NCBI GenBank assembly: GCA_024707365.1
Contig: JANPZV010000002.1
Location: 371,441 to 435,440, forward strand
Reading direction: 5' to 3'
From: Terricaulis sp.
GTDB taxonomy: Bacteria; Pseudomonadota; Alphaproteobacteria; Caulobacterales; Aquidulcibacteraceae
DNA length: 64,000 bases
Position numbers and translations under genes: made by a program. The notes under the pieces are model-generated. The model had not been told where the DNA came from, did no database searches, and saw only the letters and a list, made by a program, of their open reading frames with translations. This document shows, piece after piece, positions 55,348 through 63,545 of this stretch. Positions within the stretch are counted from its first letter, which is position 1; each line of letters starts with the position of its first letter.

Positions 55348-55836
55348 GTGACCGACGACGAGTACGAGCGCGACATCCTCAGCAACGTGAAAGAGCACGG
55401 CTGGTTTTGCTCATCTGTTTTCGATCCGAAGGGCAAAAGCCCTTCATTCTCCTACTCTGTCGGCTTCACTCAAACGCTTCAGGCGCCCGAATTTATCGTT
55501 TTCGGCCTCGACACCAAGCTGATGCACGCAATGCTTTGGCAGGTATTCCGCGCCCTCAAGGCCGGCCGCGTCCCAGCAGACATGCAGCGCTGGGCCGGCC
55601 TGTTGGAGGGCCATGAGTGCATCTTGCGCGCCGTCCATCCCACGAATGTCGTCAGAGACTACCTGAACTCGGCCATGTGGTTTTGGGGCGATCCAGACGA
55701 GCGCGGGCCCTTGCAAGCATTCCAGATTTTCTGGCCCGCCGTGGGCGGGAATCTCTTTCCGTGGGATTCGTCCTGCCCGCAGGTGGTCCGCGATAGTCAG
55801 CCGGCGCTTTACCTCCCAAACACTGCGCTCCACTGA
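55348..55836 (+). CDS. DUF4262 domain-containing protein
   Basis: A 162-residue protein starting at a GTG with TAGGAG upstream. The DUF4262 features are ILSNVKEHGWFCSSVFDPKG, SPSFSYSVGFTQTLQAPEFI, VFGLDTKLMHAMLWQVFRAL, and FQIFWPAVGGNLFPWDSSCP near the end. The family is thought to be soluble and has no known function; it is found in accessory regions. GC content is lower than in topA and rnr. It lies between inverted palindromic repeats, as if it were a small cassette. Confidence 0.8.
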   Translation: MTDDEYERDILSNVKEHGWFCSSVFDPKGKSPSFSYSVGFTQTLQAPEFIVFGLDTKLMHAMLWQVFRALKAGRVPADMQRWAGLLEGHECILRAVHPTNVVRDYLNSAMWFWGDPDERGPLQAFQIFWPAVGGNLFPWDSSCPQVVRDSQPALYLPNTALH

Positions 55837-55845
55837 GCCCCATCC

Positions 55846-55917
55846 GGAACCCCGCCCCCTCACCCGCGCGAACTTTGTCCGCGCGACCTCTCCCCTCGCG
55901 GGGGAGAGGTGACACAC
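55846..55917. repeat. Palindromic repeat before the small membrane gene
   Basis: It contains CCTCTCCCCTCGCGGGGGAG with AGG (one asymmetry) and CGCGCGAACTTTGTCCGCGCG. On the minus strand it parallels the repeat at 55255-55312, so the two bracket the DUF4262 gene in inverted orientation. Confidence 0.7.
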
Positions 55918-55924
55918 TGGACTC

Positions 55925-56212
55925 ATGTCCGAGCACCCGCGTTCAATTTGGCCCTATCTTCTCGCGCCAATCGTCTTCGCCGCTTACTTTGCTTACGAAA
56001 ACTACGTCCGCGCACTCCCTGACCGAGCCGCTACACAACCGAACGAAGGGCTTGGCCAAATTTGGCAAATCACCTATCGCGGCGGCGTGGTGCACTATGT
56101 CCAGTTTTGGGACTATTTGGCGTTCAATCTTCCCGTCATCGCGGTTCTAATCGTGATTTCCTTAGCCGCGCTCTGCCTCTTTGCACTGCGCAAGAAACGG
56201 CCTCCCAAATAA
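55925..56212 (+). CDS. Two-span membrane protein, 95 aa
   Basis: The protein begins MSEHPRSIWPYLLAPIVFAA, with the first hydrophobic stretch, then a soluble loop with EGLGQIWQITYRGGVVHYVQ, and a second helix NLPVIAVLIVISLAALCLFA before a basic end (LRKKRPPK). GC content (about 53% by hand count over 55921-56160) is lower than in rnr. Not recognised. Three bases separate its stop from rnr, so it may be translated with it. Confidence 0.6.
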   Translation: MSEHPRSIWPYLLAPIVFAAYFAYENYVRALPDRAATQPNEGLGQIWQITYRGGVVHYVQFWDYLAFNLPVIAVLIVISLAALCLFALRKKRPPK

Positions 56213-56215
56213 GCG

Positions 56216-58498
56216 ATGGCAAAACGCCCCCCTCTCCCATTCGCCCCCCTCACCCGCGAGCGCGTGCTTGAAGCGCTGCGCAAGGCGGGCCCCGGCGCGC
56301 ATAAATCCGACATCGCGCGCGAGCTCGGCATCGGGCCGGATCAGAAGAAAGAACTCCGCCACCTCCTGCGCGAGCTGGAGGAAGCCGGCGCGCTCGGCCG
56401 CTCGGGGCGGCGCAGCTACACCGATGCGCAGGCGCTGCCGCAATCGGGCGTGATGGATGTGGTCGACGCTGATCCCGATGGCGAATTGCTCGCGCGCATG
56501 CGCGGGCCTGACGGCTATTTCGGCCCGCCGGTGCGGCTCGCGCCCGGCGAGGCGCGGCGCATGAAAGGCGAAGCGGCCATCGGCATCGGTGATCGCGTAC
56601 TGGCGCGCCTCAGCCAAAACGCCGAAGGCGAGTATGAAGCGCGCATCATCAAGCGCCTGGGCCAAAGCGCGCATCGCATCCTTGGCGTCTATCGCGCCAA
56701 CAAAGATCCGCGCGCGCGCTTTGGCGGCGGCCGTGTCGAGCCCGCAGATCGCAAAGCGCGCTATCCGCTTTTGGTTGAGCAGAAAGACGTGGGCGATGCT
56801 GAAGACGGCGATCTTGTCTTCGCCGAAGTGCGCGTGGGCGCACGGGAACGCATGGGCGGGCCCAAATATGGCGTGATCAAGCAAAGCATAGGCCGCGAGG
56901 ACGATCCGCGCGCCGCCTCGATCCTGGCCATGCACACGCACGGCATCCGCGAAGGCTTCACCCCCGAGGAAGAAGCCCAAGCGCATGCGGCCAAACCGCC
57001 AACGCTGAAAGGCCGCACCGATCTGCGCGATGTGCCCCTTATCACCATCGACCCTGAAGACGCGCGCGATCATGACGATGCGGTCTATGCGCAAGCCGAT
57101 GATGATCCGAACAATCAAGGCGGCTTCCGCGTGTGGGTGGCGATCGCGGATGTGGCGGCCTATGTGACGCCGAACTCCCCGCTCGATCGCGGCGCGTATC
57201 GGCGCGGCAATTCCACCTATTTTCCCGATCGCGTCGCCCCCATGCTGCCCGAGGCGCTCAGCGCCGATTTGTGCAGCCTGCGCGAAAAGGAAGAGCGCGC
57301 GTGCCTGGCCGTTGAGATCATCTTCGATAAGAACGGCAATAAGAAGCGCCACAAATTCGTGCGCGGCCTCATGCGCTCGGCGGCGAAACTTTCCTACGAG
57401 CAAACGCAAGCCGCGATTGACGGCAAGCCAGACGATAAAACCGGCCCGCTGCTTGAGCCGATCCTCAAGCCGCTCTGGGCCGCTTATGCTTGCGTCTGGG
57501 CCGCGCGTGAAAAGCGCCAGCCGCTCGAAATCGATGCGCCCGAGCACAAGATCATCTTCAAGGATGGCAAAATCGTTGGCGTGAAGCGGCGCGAGCGCTT
57601 TGATGCGCACAAGCTGATCGAAGAATTCATGATCATGGCCAACGTGGCCGCCGCCGAGGAGCTGGAAAAGCGCCAGCGCCCGCTGATCTATCGCATCCAT
57701 GATCAGCCCAGCGAAGAAAAGCTCGCCGCCTTCGGCGATTTCCTCACCACCGTGAATCTGAAATGGACCAAGGGCGAGCGCGCTCTCCCCGCGCGCTTCA
57801 ACCGCATCCTGCATCAAGCCGAGCAAAGCACGCACAAGGACATCATCAACGAAGTGGTGCTGCGCACCCAATCGCAGGCGGTGTACTCACCCGATAATAT
57901 CGGCCACTTTGGCCTCAACCTTTCGCACTACGCGCATTTCACCTCCCCGATCCGCCGCTACGCCGATCTCACCGTCCACCGCGCGCTGATCCGCGCGCTC
58001 AAGCTGGGCGATGACGGCGCAACCGACGCCGAAGAGCAGCGCTACGCCGAAACCGCCGAGCATATCAGCCAAACCGAACGCGCCTCCATGGCCGCCGAGC
58101 GTGACGCCACAGCGCGCTATATCAGCGCCTTCCTGGCCGATCGCGTCGGGCTTGAGTTTGACGGCCGCGTTTCCGGCGTCACCCGTTTTGGGCTGTTCAT
58201 TCGCCTCGATGAAACCCAGGCCGATGGGCTTGCGCCCATCTCCTCACTCGGCCCCGAGCGCTGGATCCATGACGAAGCCGCGCATGCGCTGGTGGGCGAG
58301 CACAGCGGCCAGCGCTTTCCGCTTGGCATGAAAGTGCAAGTGCGCCTCGAAGAAGCCACCCCGATCAGCGGCGGCTTGCTCTTCTCAGTGCTCTCCGATC
58401 CCGAACCGCCCGCGCCCGGCTGGAAAAAATCCCGCCGCAGCGGCCAAACCCGCGAGGGCCGCGACCGCCGCCCGCAACGCGGCAAAAAGCGGCGCTAA
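56216..58498 (+). CDS. rnr: Ribonuclease R
   Basis: A complete 760-residue 3'-5' exoribonuclease with no frame break. The N-terminal winged helix is seen (ERVLEALRKAGPGAHKSDIA). The RNB catalytic motif is PLITIDPEDARDHDDAVYAQ, with the four Asp that bind magnesium, and VAIADVAAYVTPNSPLDRGA follows. NFGLNLSHYAHFTSPIRRYA-type sequence (GLNLSHYAHFTSPIRRYADL) is the second RNB signature. The S1 domain is EFDGRVSGVTRFGLFIRLDE. The tail is basic. It degrades structured RNA and takes part in rRNA quality control. Follows the conserved order topA-rnr. Confidence 0.97.
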   Translation: MAKRPPLPFAPLTRERVLEALRKAGPGAHKSDIARELGIGPDQKKELRHLLRELEEAGALGRSGRRSYTDAQALPQSGVMDVVDADPDGELLARMRGPDGYFGPPVRLAPGEARRMKGEAAIGIGDRVLARLSQNAEGEYEARIIKRLGQSAHRILGVYRANKDPRARFGGGRVEPADRKARYPLLVEQKDVGDAEDGDLVFAEVRVGARERMGGPKYGVIKQSIGREDDPRAASILAMHTHGIREGFTPEEEAQAHAAKPPTLKGRTDLRDVPLITIDPEDARDHDDAVYAQADDDPNNQGGFRVWVAIADVAAYVTPNSPLDRGAYRRGNSTYFPDRVAPMLPEALSADLCSLREKEERACLAVEIIFDKNGNKKRHKFVRGLMRSAAKLSYEQTQAAIDGKPDDKTGPLLEPILKPLWAAYACVWAAREKRQPLEIDAPEHKIIFKDGKIVGVKRRERFDAHKLIEEFMIMANVAAAEELEKRQRPLIYRIHDQPSEEKLAAFGDFLTTVNLKWTKGERALPARFNRILHQAEQSTHKDIINEVVLRTQSQAVYSPDNIGHFGLNLSHYAHFTSPIRRYADLTVHRALIRALKLGDDGATDAEEQRYAETAEHISQTERASMAAERDATARYISAFLADRVGLEFDGRVSGVTRFGLFIRLDETQADGLAPISSLGPERWIHDEAAHALVGEHSGQRFPLGMKVQVRLEEATPISGGLLFSVLSDPEPPAPGWKKSRRSGQTREGRDRRPQRGKKRR

Positions 58499-59094
58499 GC
58501 GAACCAAACGCCGCTGTCGCCAACATATTCCCAGCGCCCGTCGCGTTGCTCGAATAGATAGAAGGCGCCCATGCCGCACCAGTCCCAGCACTCGTACTCG
58601 GCGTAAATCAGCGCAAAGCGCCCATCAGCCGAATACCCCGCCGGTGAGAGCCGCCACACGCCCGGCGCGATCACTTCCTCCCCGCGCGCCCAGGCGCGCA
58701 CCGCCGTCGACAGCGCAAACTCCAGCGCTGAGCCGCTGAATTCAGGCTGCTGCGCCGCGTCAAAGCAACCGCGCACAGATTGGCGCGGCCCTTGGTGCAG
58801 GGCGTCGAAATAGCTGCCCGTATCCACCTCGATCACCTCGACCGTCTCCGCCTCAGAGCCGGCGGGGAGGATCCGCAACACGAAATCCTCGCCCGTATTG
58901 TTATGGAAACGCGAGGGCGCACCGCCCCACTCGAGCGAATACGGCTTGGTTACGGGCGCCAACGCGCTTTGGGTTTCATTTTTTGTCTGCGCATAAAATG
59001 CGCGATAAACCGCACAGGCGCGCTCATCCGCAGCAGGCGTTGGCGCGGCGCAGGCGCCAAGCGCAAAAATCGCGGCGGCGAGCAGCATCCGCAA
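58495..59094 (-). CDS. Lipoprotein of unknown function, 199 aa
   Basis: The protein begins MRMLLAAAIFALGACAAPTP with a lipobox (ALGAC). The mature part has AVYRAFYAQTKNETQSALAP, VLRILPAGSEAETVEVIEVD, and a Trp-rich end AEYECWDWCGMGAFYLFEQR with DGRWEYVGDSGVWFA. The paired Cys and aromatic end suggests a compact extracytoplasmic fold. It lies three bases from the COG3146 gene on the same strand and overlaps rnr's stop. Not recognised. Confidence 0.65.
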   Translation of the reverse strand: MRMLLAAAIFALGACAAPTPAADERACAVYRAFYAQTKNETQSALAPVTKPYSLEWGGAPSRFHNNTGEDFVLRILPAGSEAETVEVIEVDTGSYFDALHQGPRQSVRGCFDAAQQPEFSGSALEFALSTAVRAWARGEEVIAPGVWRLSPAGYSADGRFALIYAEYECWDWCGMGAFYLFEQRDGRWEYVGDSGVWFA

Positions 59095-59097
59095 CGC

Positions 59098-60251
59098 CTA
59101 CCCCTTCCTAAACGGCGTATAATCCCCCAGCGCCTCCACCTCCTGCACCACCGCCGGCGTTTCGGCGCGCAAGAAATTCCACACCGCGCTGCGCAAGCCG
59201 GGATGGGCGATCCAGTGCGCGCTGAAGGTTTGCGTCGGCTCATACCCGCGCGCGAGTTTGTGCTCGCCCTGCGCGCCCGCTTCCACGCGCGGCAAGCCAA
59301 GCTCAATCGCCATCTCGATCGCCTGATAATAGCAAAGTTCAAAATGCAAAAACGGGATATCGGCCACGCGGCCCCAATAGCGCCCGTAAAGCGCATCACC
59401 GCCCAAAAGGTTCAAAGCCGAGGCCACAGGCGCGCCATCGGCCTCGGCCAGAAACACCACGCAATGATCGCCCATGCGCTCACCCAGAGCCGTGAAGAAT
59501 TCGCGGTTGAGATAAGGCGAGCCCCATTTGCGCGCGCCCGTATCCTGATAGCAGCGGAAGAAGAAATCCCAATCTGCCGCCTTGATATCATCGCCGCGCA
59601 GCCGCTTGATCTTCATGCCTTCGGCCCGCGCGCGCGCTCGCGGCGGATGGTTTTGCGCTTTTGCGAGGAAAGCGCGGCGAGAAAATCGTCAAAGCGCCGA
59701 TAGCCGCGATTGAACCAATGATATTGGATGCCCGCACGCGTCATGAAATCGAGCGGCTCAAGCGCCCGGCACGCCGCTTCATCCGCAAACGTCACATGCA
59801 CCGATGAGCAGCGCGTTTGCTTGGCGACGCTGATCGCAGCCTGCGCCAGCGCGGCCGCCGCGCGCGCATCGCGCGCCAGGATGCGCCGCCCCGGCACGGG
59901 CGTGAACGGGCTGGCGCATTGCAGCTTCGGATAATAAGCCCCGCCCGCCCGGTGCAGCGCATCGGCCCAAGCGTGATCGAACACATACTCCCCGTAAGAA
60001 TGATCCTTGGCGTAGAGCGGCGCCGCGGCGATCGCCGCGCCCGCTTCATCGCGCACGATCAGGTGCGCGGGCCTCCAGCCGGCCTCAACGCCCACGCAGC
60101 CGCTTTCCTCCAGCGCGCGCAGAAAATCCCAGGAGATGAACGGATCGAAAGGCGCGCCGGCCGGATTGGCCAGCCCATCCCATTCGGCCTTGGCGATCTT
60201 GGAGAGATCGCTGACGATATGCAGATTGGTGGGATCGCCGCCGCCGTCCAT
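59098..60251 (-). CDS. COG3146-type predicted N-acyltransferase (one frame break)
   Basis: About 384 residues of GNAT/FemAB-like fold, joined near 59625. The first half has ISWDFLRALEESGCVGVEAG, WADALHRAGGAYYPKLQCAS and PFTPVPGRRIL, a COG3146 signature, and ends SSQKRKTIRRERARG. The second half begins MKIKRLRGDDIKAADWDFFF, then LNREFFTALGERMGDHCVVF, and RYWGRVADIPFLHFELCYYQ. The family is a predicted peptidoglycan- or lipid-linked acyltransferase with unknown substrate (peptidogalycan biosynthesis protein in some annotation). It is complete in length. No partners identify the pathway. Confidence 0.85.
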
Positions 60252-60318
60252 GGCTTCAATGTAGCGCCGAACTGAAAAGCGCCAAGCGGGGCGCCCCAGA
60301 TTTGATCAGCCGATTTGA

Positions 60319-60891
60319 TCAGCCGATTTCAAACAGCCCATCAACTTCCACGGCAAAGTCGAGCGGCAGATTGGCCATGCCCACGGCCGAGCGCGCGCGT
60401 GCTTTCCCGCATCGCCGAACACGGCCACCATCAAATCCGAGCAGCCGTTCATCACCTGTGGGATCGGGCTGAAATCGGGCGCCACGTTCACAAAACCGTT
60501 CAGCTTCACCACGCGCTTGACGCGATCGAGATCGCCGGCGCACGCGGCCTTCACCTGCGCCAAGAGGTTGAGCCCGCACAGCCGCGCGGCGGCCTGGCCT
60601 TCCTCCACCTCAATATCGGCGCCCAGCTTGCCCTTGATGCCCCCCGCCCGCATCGACCGACACCTGCCCCGACACATGCACGACATTGCCCACGATGACG
60701 AACGGCACATAAGAGGCCACCGGCGCCGGCGGGTTCGGCAATGTGATTCCAAGCTCCGCTAAGCGCGCTTCAATTTGGCTCATCGACCCCAACTCCGTGT
60801 TTTGACCCTTAGTAGCGGCGCAAGCCGCGCCCGTCACCCCATAGGCGGCCAAAGCGGCGATCGCCTCGCGCCGGCGCCAACTAATCATCAT
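60319..60891 (-). CDS. RidA family protein, possibly with Tat/lipoprotein leader (two frame breaks)
   Basis: The RidA part is MSQIEARLAELGITLPNPPA, SYVPFVIVGNVVHVSGQVSV, then after a break near 60640 GADIEVEEGQAAARLCGLNL, LLAQVKAACAGDLDRVKRVV, and after one near 60400 MANLPLDFAVEVDGLFEIG. The Arg-containing active site of the imine deaminase family seems to be QVSV..ARLCG. The usual start would be at 60783, but the frame extends upstream to 60891 with [20 protein letters not shown] and AACAAT, an RR-motif and an AAC lipobox, beginning inside dinB's stop. So a Tat-exported form is possible. RidA removes reactive enamines in the cytoplasm, so export would be unusual. Confidence 0.75.
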
Positions 60892-62143
60892 CCCGCTCCC
60901 GCTTGAGCGCGCGGCCGGTCTGCACCGCGCTTTTGCCGAATTTGCCGCGCGCCTTGGCGATCGCGGCCTCCGCGGCGGCGCGCTTGGGGGTTTGCGCGTC
61001 AAGCAGATCGCCCTTATCGGCGCCCGCCGCCGCGCTGAAATCGGAGAGGCCGACGCCAATCAGGCGGAACTTGGTTTTGCCGTCGGCGTCGCCGGCGAGC
61101 AATTGGCGCGCGATGTCAAACAGCCGCGAGGCGAGGATGGTCGGCTCCGGCAATTGGCGGCGGCGGGTGATGGTTTTAAAGCGCGTGTCCTTCAGCTTCA
61201 GCGTCACCGTTCGCCCGGCCATCTCGCTCGCGCGCGCCCGCGCGGCCACCTTTTCACACAGCGGCCAGAGAATATCCTCCAGCCGCTCAAGCGCGGCCAC
61301 ATCTTCAAAGAACGTCGTTTCCGCCGAAATGCTCTTGCGCTCGCCATCGGGATCAACGCACCGCTTATCCTGGGCCATCGACAGCGCGAAAAAGATACCC
61401 GCCCCAATCGCCATAGAGCGCGCGCATGCGCTGCTCGCCGGCTTCGCGGATATCGCCCACGCGCTTCAATCCATTGCGCTCCAACGCCGCCACGCTGGCG
61501 GGGCCGACGCCCGGCAGCGCGCCCACAGCGCGCGGCGCCAGAAACTCCAAAGCCTCCCCGCGCCCGATCACCGAAAAGCCGCGCGGCTTATCGAGATCAG
61601 ATGCGGTTTTCGCCAGAAACTTGTTGAAGCTCAGCCCAATCGAAACCGTAAGCCCGCGCTCTTTCCAAATCGCGTTCTGCAGCTTCACCAAAGTCTGCGC
61701 CGGTGTTCCGGCATGCAGCGCTTCGGTGCCGCTCAGATCCATGAAGGCTTCATCGATCGAGAGCGGCTCCACCAGCGGGGTGAGCTCTTGCATCATCAGC
61801 CGTATGGCGCGGCCTTCTTCTGCATATTTGCGCATATCCCCGCGCACCACCTTGGCCTGCGGGCACAGCTTGAGCGCCTGAAACATCGGCATGGCCGAGC
61901 GCACGCCATAGGCCCGCGCCACATAGCAGCAGGTGGAAACCACCCCCGCTTGCCCCCGCCCACGATCACCGGATGCGGCAGGAGGCTTGGATCATCGCGT
62001 TTTTCAATCGAAGCGTAGAACGCATCGCAATCGAGATGCGCGATGGAAAGCACGCCAAGCTCTGCATGCTCCAGCGGCGCGTCTTCTCCGCACGCGCACC
62101 GCGCTTGGGCAAAGAACGACGCGCAGGCGCGGCAGAGTTTCAT
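60881..62143 (-). CDS. dinB: DNA polymerase IV with Cys-rich N-terminus (two frame breaks)
   Basis: About 420 residues; the frames join near 61940 and 61400. The N-terminal [20 protein letters not shown] has four Cys, a likely zinc-binding extension found in alphaproteobacterial DinB. The catalytic part has [20 protein letters not shown], with the metal-binding Asp of DCD, and [16 protein letters not shown], with the second Asp-Glu pair. The little-finger and C-terminal part ends [11 protein letters not shown]-family translesion polymerase that bypasses damage and is often SOS-regulated; no LexA box is seen upstream in the available sequence. Overlaps the ROK gene by four bases. Confidence 0.92.
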
Positions 62144-63044
62144 TGCAAATGCGCCGACTCCGCCCCGCCCGGCTCAAACAGCCACGCCGCCCCGCGCACG
62201 CCGGAGCTATCGCCGTGCTTGTTCTTCACCACCTTGGTGTCGATCTTGTCGCTGAAAGCATAGGCGATCAGCTTGCCCTGCACCGCCGCATAGAGCCAAT
62301 CGATATTGGAGATGCCGCCGCCAAACACGATCACGTGCGGATCGGCGATGTCGATCCACGATCGCCAGCGCCCGCGCGATCCGATCCGACAGCGCATCCA
62401 GCGCCGCAAGCGCGGCCGCATCGCCACTGGCCGCGCGCTCAGCCGCCTCGCCCCCGCTCATGCCCGACCAGCGCTTGAACCCGGTGCCGGAGAGCCATTG
62501 CTCGAGGCAATTCCAGCGCCCGCACCAATCCTGCACCGGGGCTTCATCGGGGCGCATCCAGGGCAACGGCAAATGCCCCCATTCGCCGGCCACCCCGTTC
62601 GCGCCTTCCACGATCTTGCCGTCCACCACCAGCCCGCCGCCGCAGCCGGTGCCGAAGATGCAGCCGAACACCACCCCGCGCGCCCGCCGCCGCCCCATCG
62701 GTCGCTTCCGAGAGCGCAAAGCAATTGGCGTCATTTTCGATCCGCACCGGGCGGCCGAGCAGCGTTTTCAGGTCTTGCAGAAACGGTTTGCCGTTGAGCC
62801 AGGTGGAATTTGAATTGCGCACCATGCCGGTGACTTCCGACAGCGAGCCGGGGATGGCCAGGCCAATCGTTTTGGCCCGCGCGCCCGCTTCTTGCTCGAT
62901 TCGCGCCGTCAGTTCGCCCACCGCCCGCACCGCGCCCTGATAATCCCCAGGATTGGGCACGCGCAGGCGCATGCGAATTTCGCCTTGGGAATCAAGCAGC
63001 GCGCCTTCAATTTTGGTGCCGCCAAAATCAACGCCAAGCCGCAT
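62140..63044 (-). CDS. ROK family sugar kinase (two frame breaks)
   Basis: About 300 residues joined near 62690 and 62360. The ATP-binding start is [20 protein letters not shown], with the DxGGTK phosphate-1 motif. The middle has [20 protein letters not shown] (phosphate-2 and the GTG motif), [14 protein letters not shown] (the catalytic ExGH) and [13 protein letters not shown], a CxxxxCxE zinc-type site of ROK kinases. The end is [20 protein letters not shown]. It is glucokinase/fructokinase-like; the substrate is not identified. ATG at 63044 has AAGGA upstream; it is divergent from divK, across a 124-bp region with a CtrA box. Confidence 0.88.
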
Positions 63045-63053
63045 TTTCAATCC

Positions 63054-63068
63054 TTAAGAGCTTATTAA
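63054..63068 (+). promoter_or_regulatory. CtrA-type box TTAA-N7-TTAA upstream of divK
   Basis: TTAA at 63054-63057 and TTAA at 63065-63068 are separated by seven bases (GAGCTTA). This matches the full TTAA-N7-TTAA consensus for the cell-cycle regulator CtrA in Caulobacter. It lies 100 bases before the divK start and 10 bases before the divergent ROK kinase. DivK transcription is CtrA-controlled in Caulobacter, so conservation here makes sense. Confidence 0.65.
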
Positions 63069-63168
63069 TAAAATGGGCGAGATTGCTGGTCTTACATCGG
63101 GTTGTTAACGGCTTTGCCCTATGGAGGGGCGCGGCCAGTCTAGCGGCCCGTGGGGCGTATTCGGGTAC

Positions 63169-63534
63169 ATGGCTAAGACCGTTCTCATCGTCGAAGACAG
63201 CGACCTCAATATGAGGCTGTTCAACGATCTGTTGGAAGCCTTTGGCTATCGCACGGTCAAGACCAAAGACGGCCGCCAGGCTGTTCCCTGGCGCGCGAAC
63301 ATAAGCCTGACCTCATTATCATGGATATCCAGCTGCCCGAAATCTCGGGCCTGGAAATCACCGACCGGCTCAAGAAGGACGAGGCGCTGAAATCCATCCC
63401 GGTCGTGGCCGTCACCGCCTTCGCCATGCGCGGGGACGAGCAGAAAATCCTCGCCGCCGGCTGCGACGCCTATCTCTCCAAGCCGATCTCGGTGACGACC
63501 TTCCTCGAAACCATCCCGCAAGTTCATCGGCTAG
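63169..63534 (+). CDS. divK: Single-domain response regulator DivK (two frame breaks)
   Basis: A 121-residue receiver. It begins [20 protein letters not shown], with the acidic Glu-Asp pair, then [20 protein letters not shown] with the phosphorylated Asp, [20 protein letters not shown] with the Thr switch and [15 protein letters not shown] with the Lys. Breaks near 63286 and 63517 give the frames; a TAG at 63532-63534 closes it as IRKFIG. DivK is dephosphorylated or phosphorylated by PleC and DivJ and controls CtrA in the Caulobacter cell cycle. It lies upstream of pleD, as in Caulobacter. Confidence 0.93.
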
Positions 63535-63545
63535 GGAGGGCGGCC

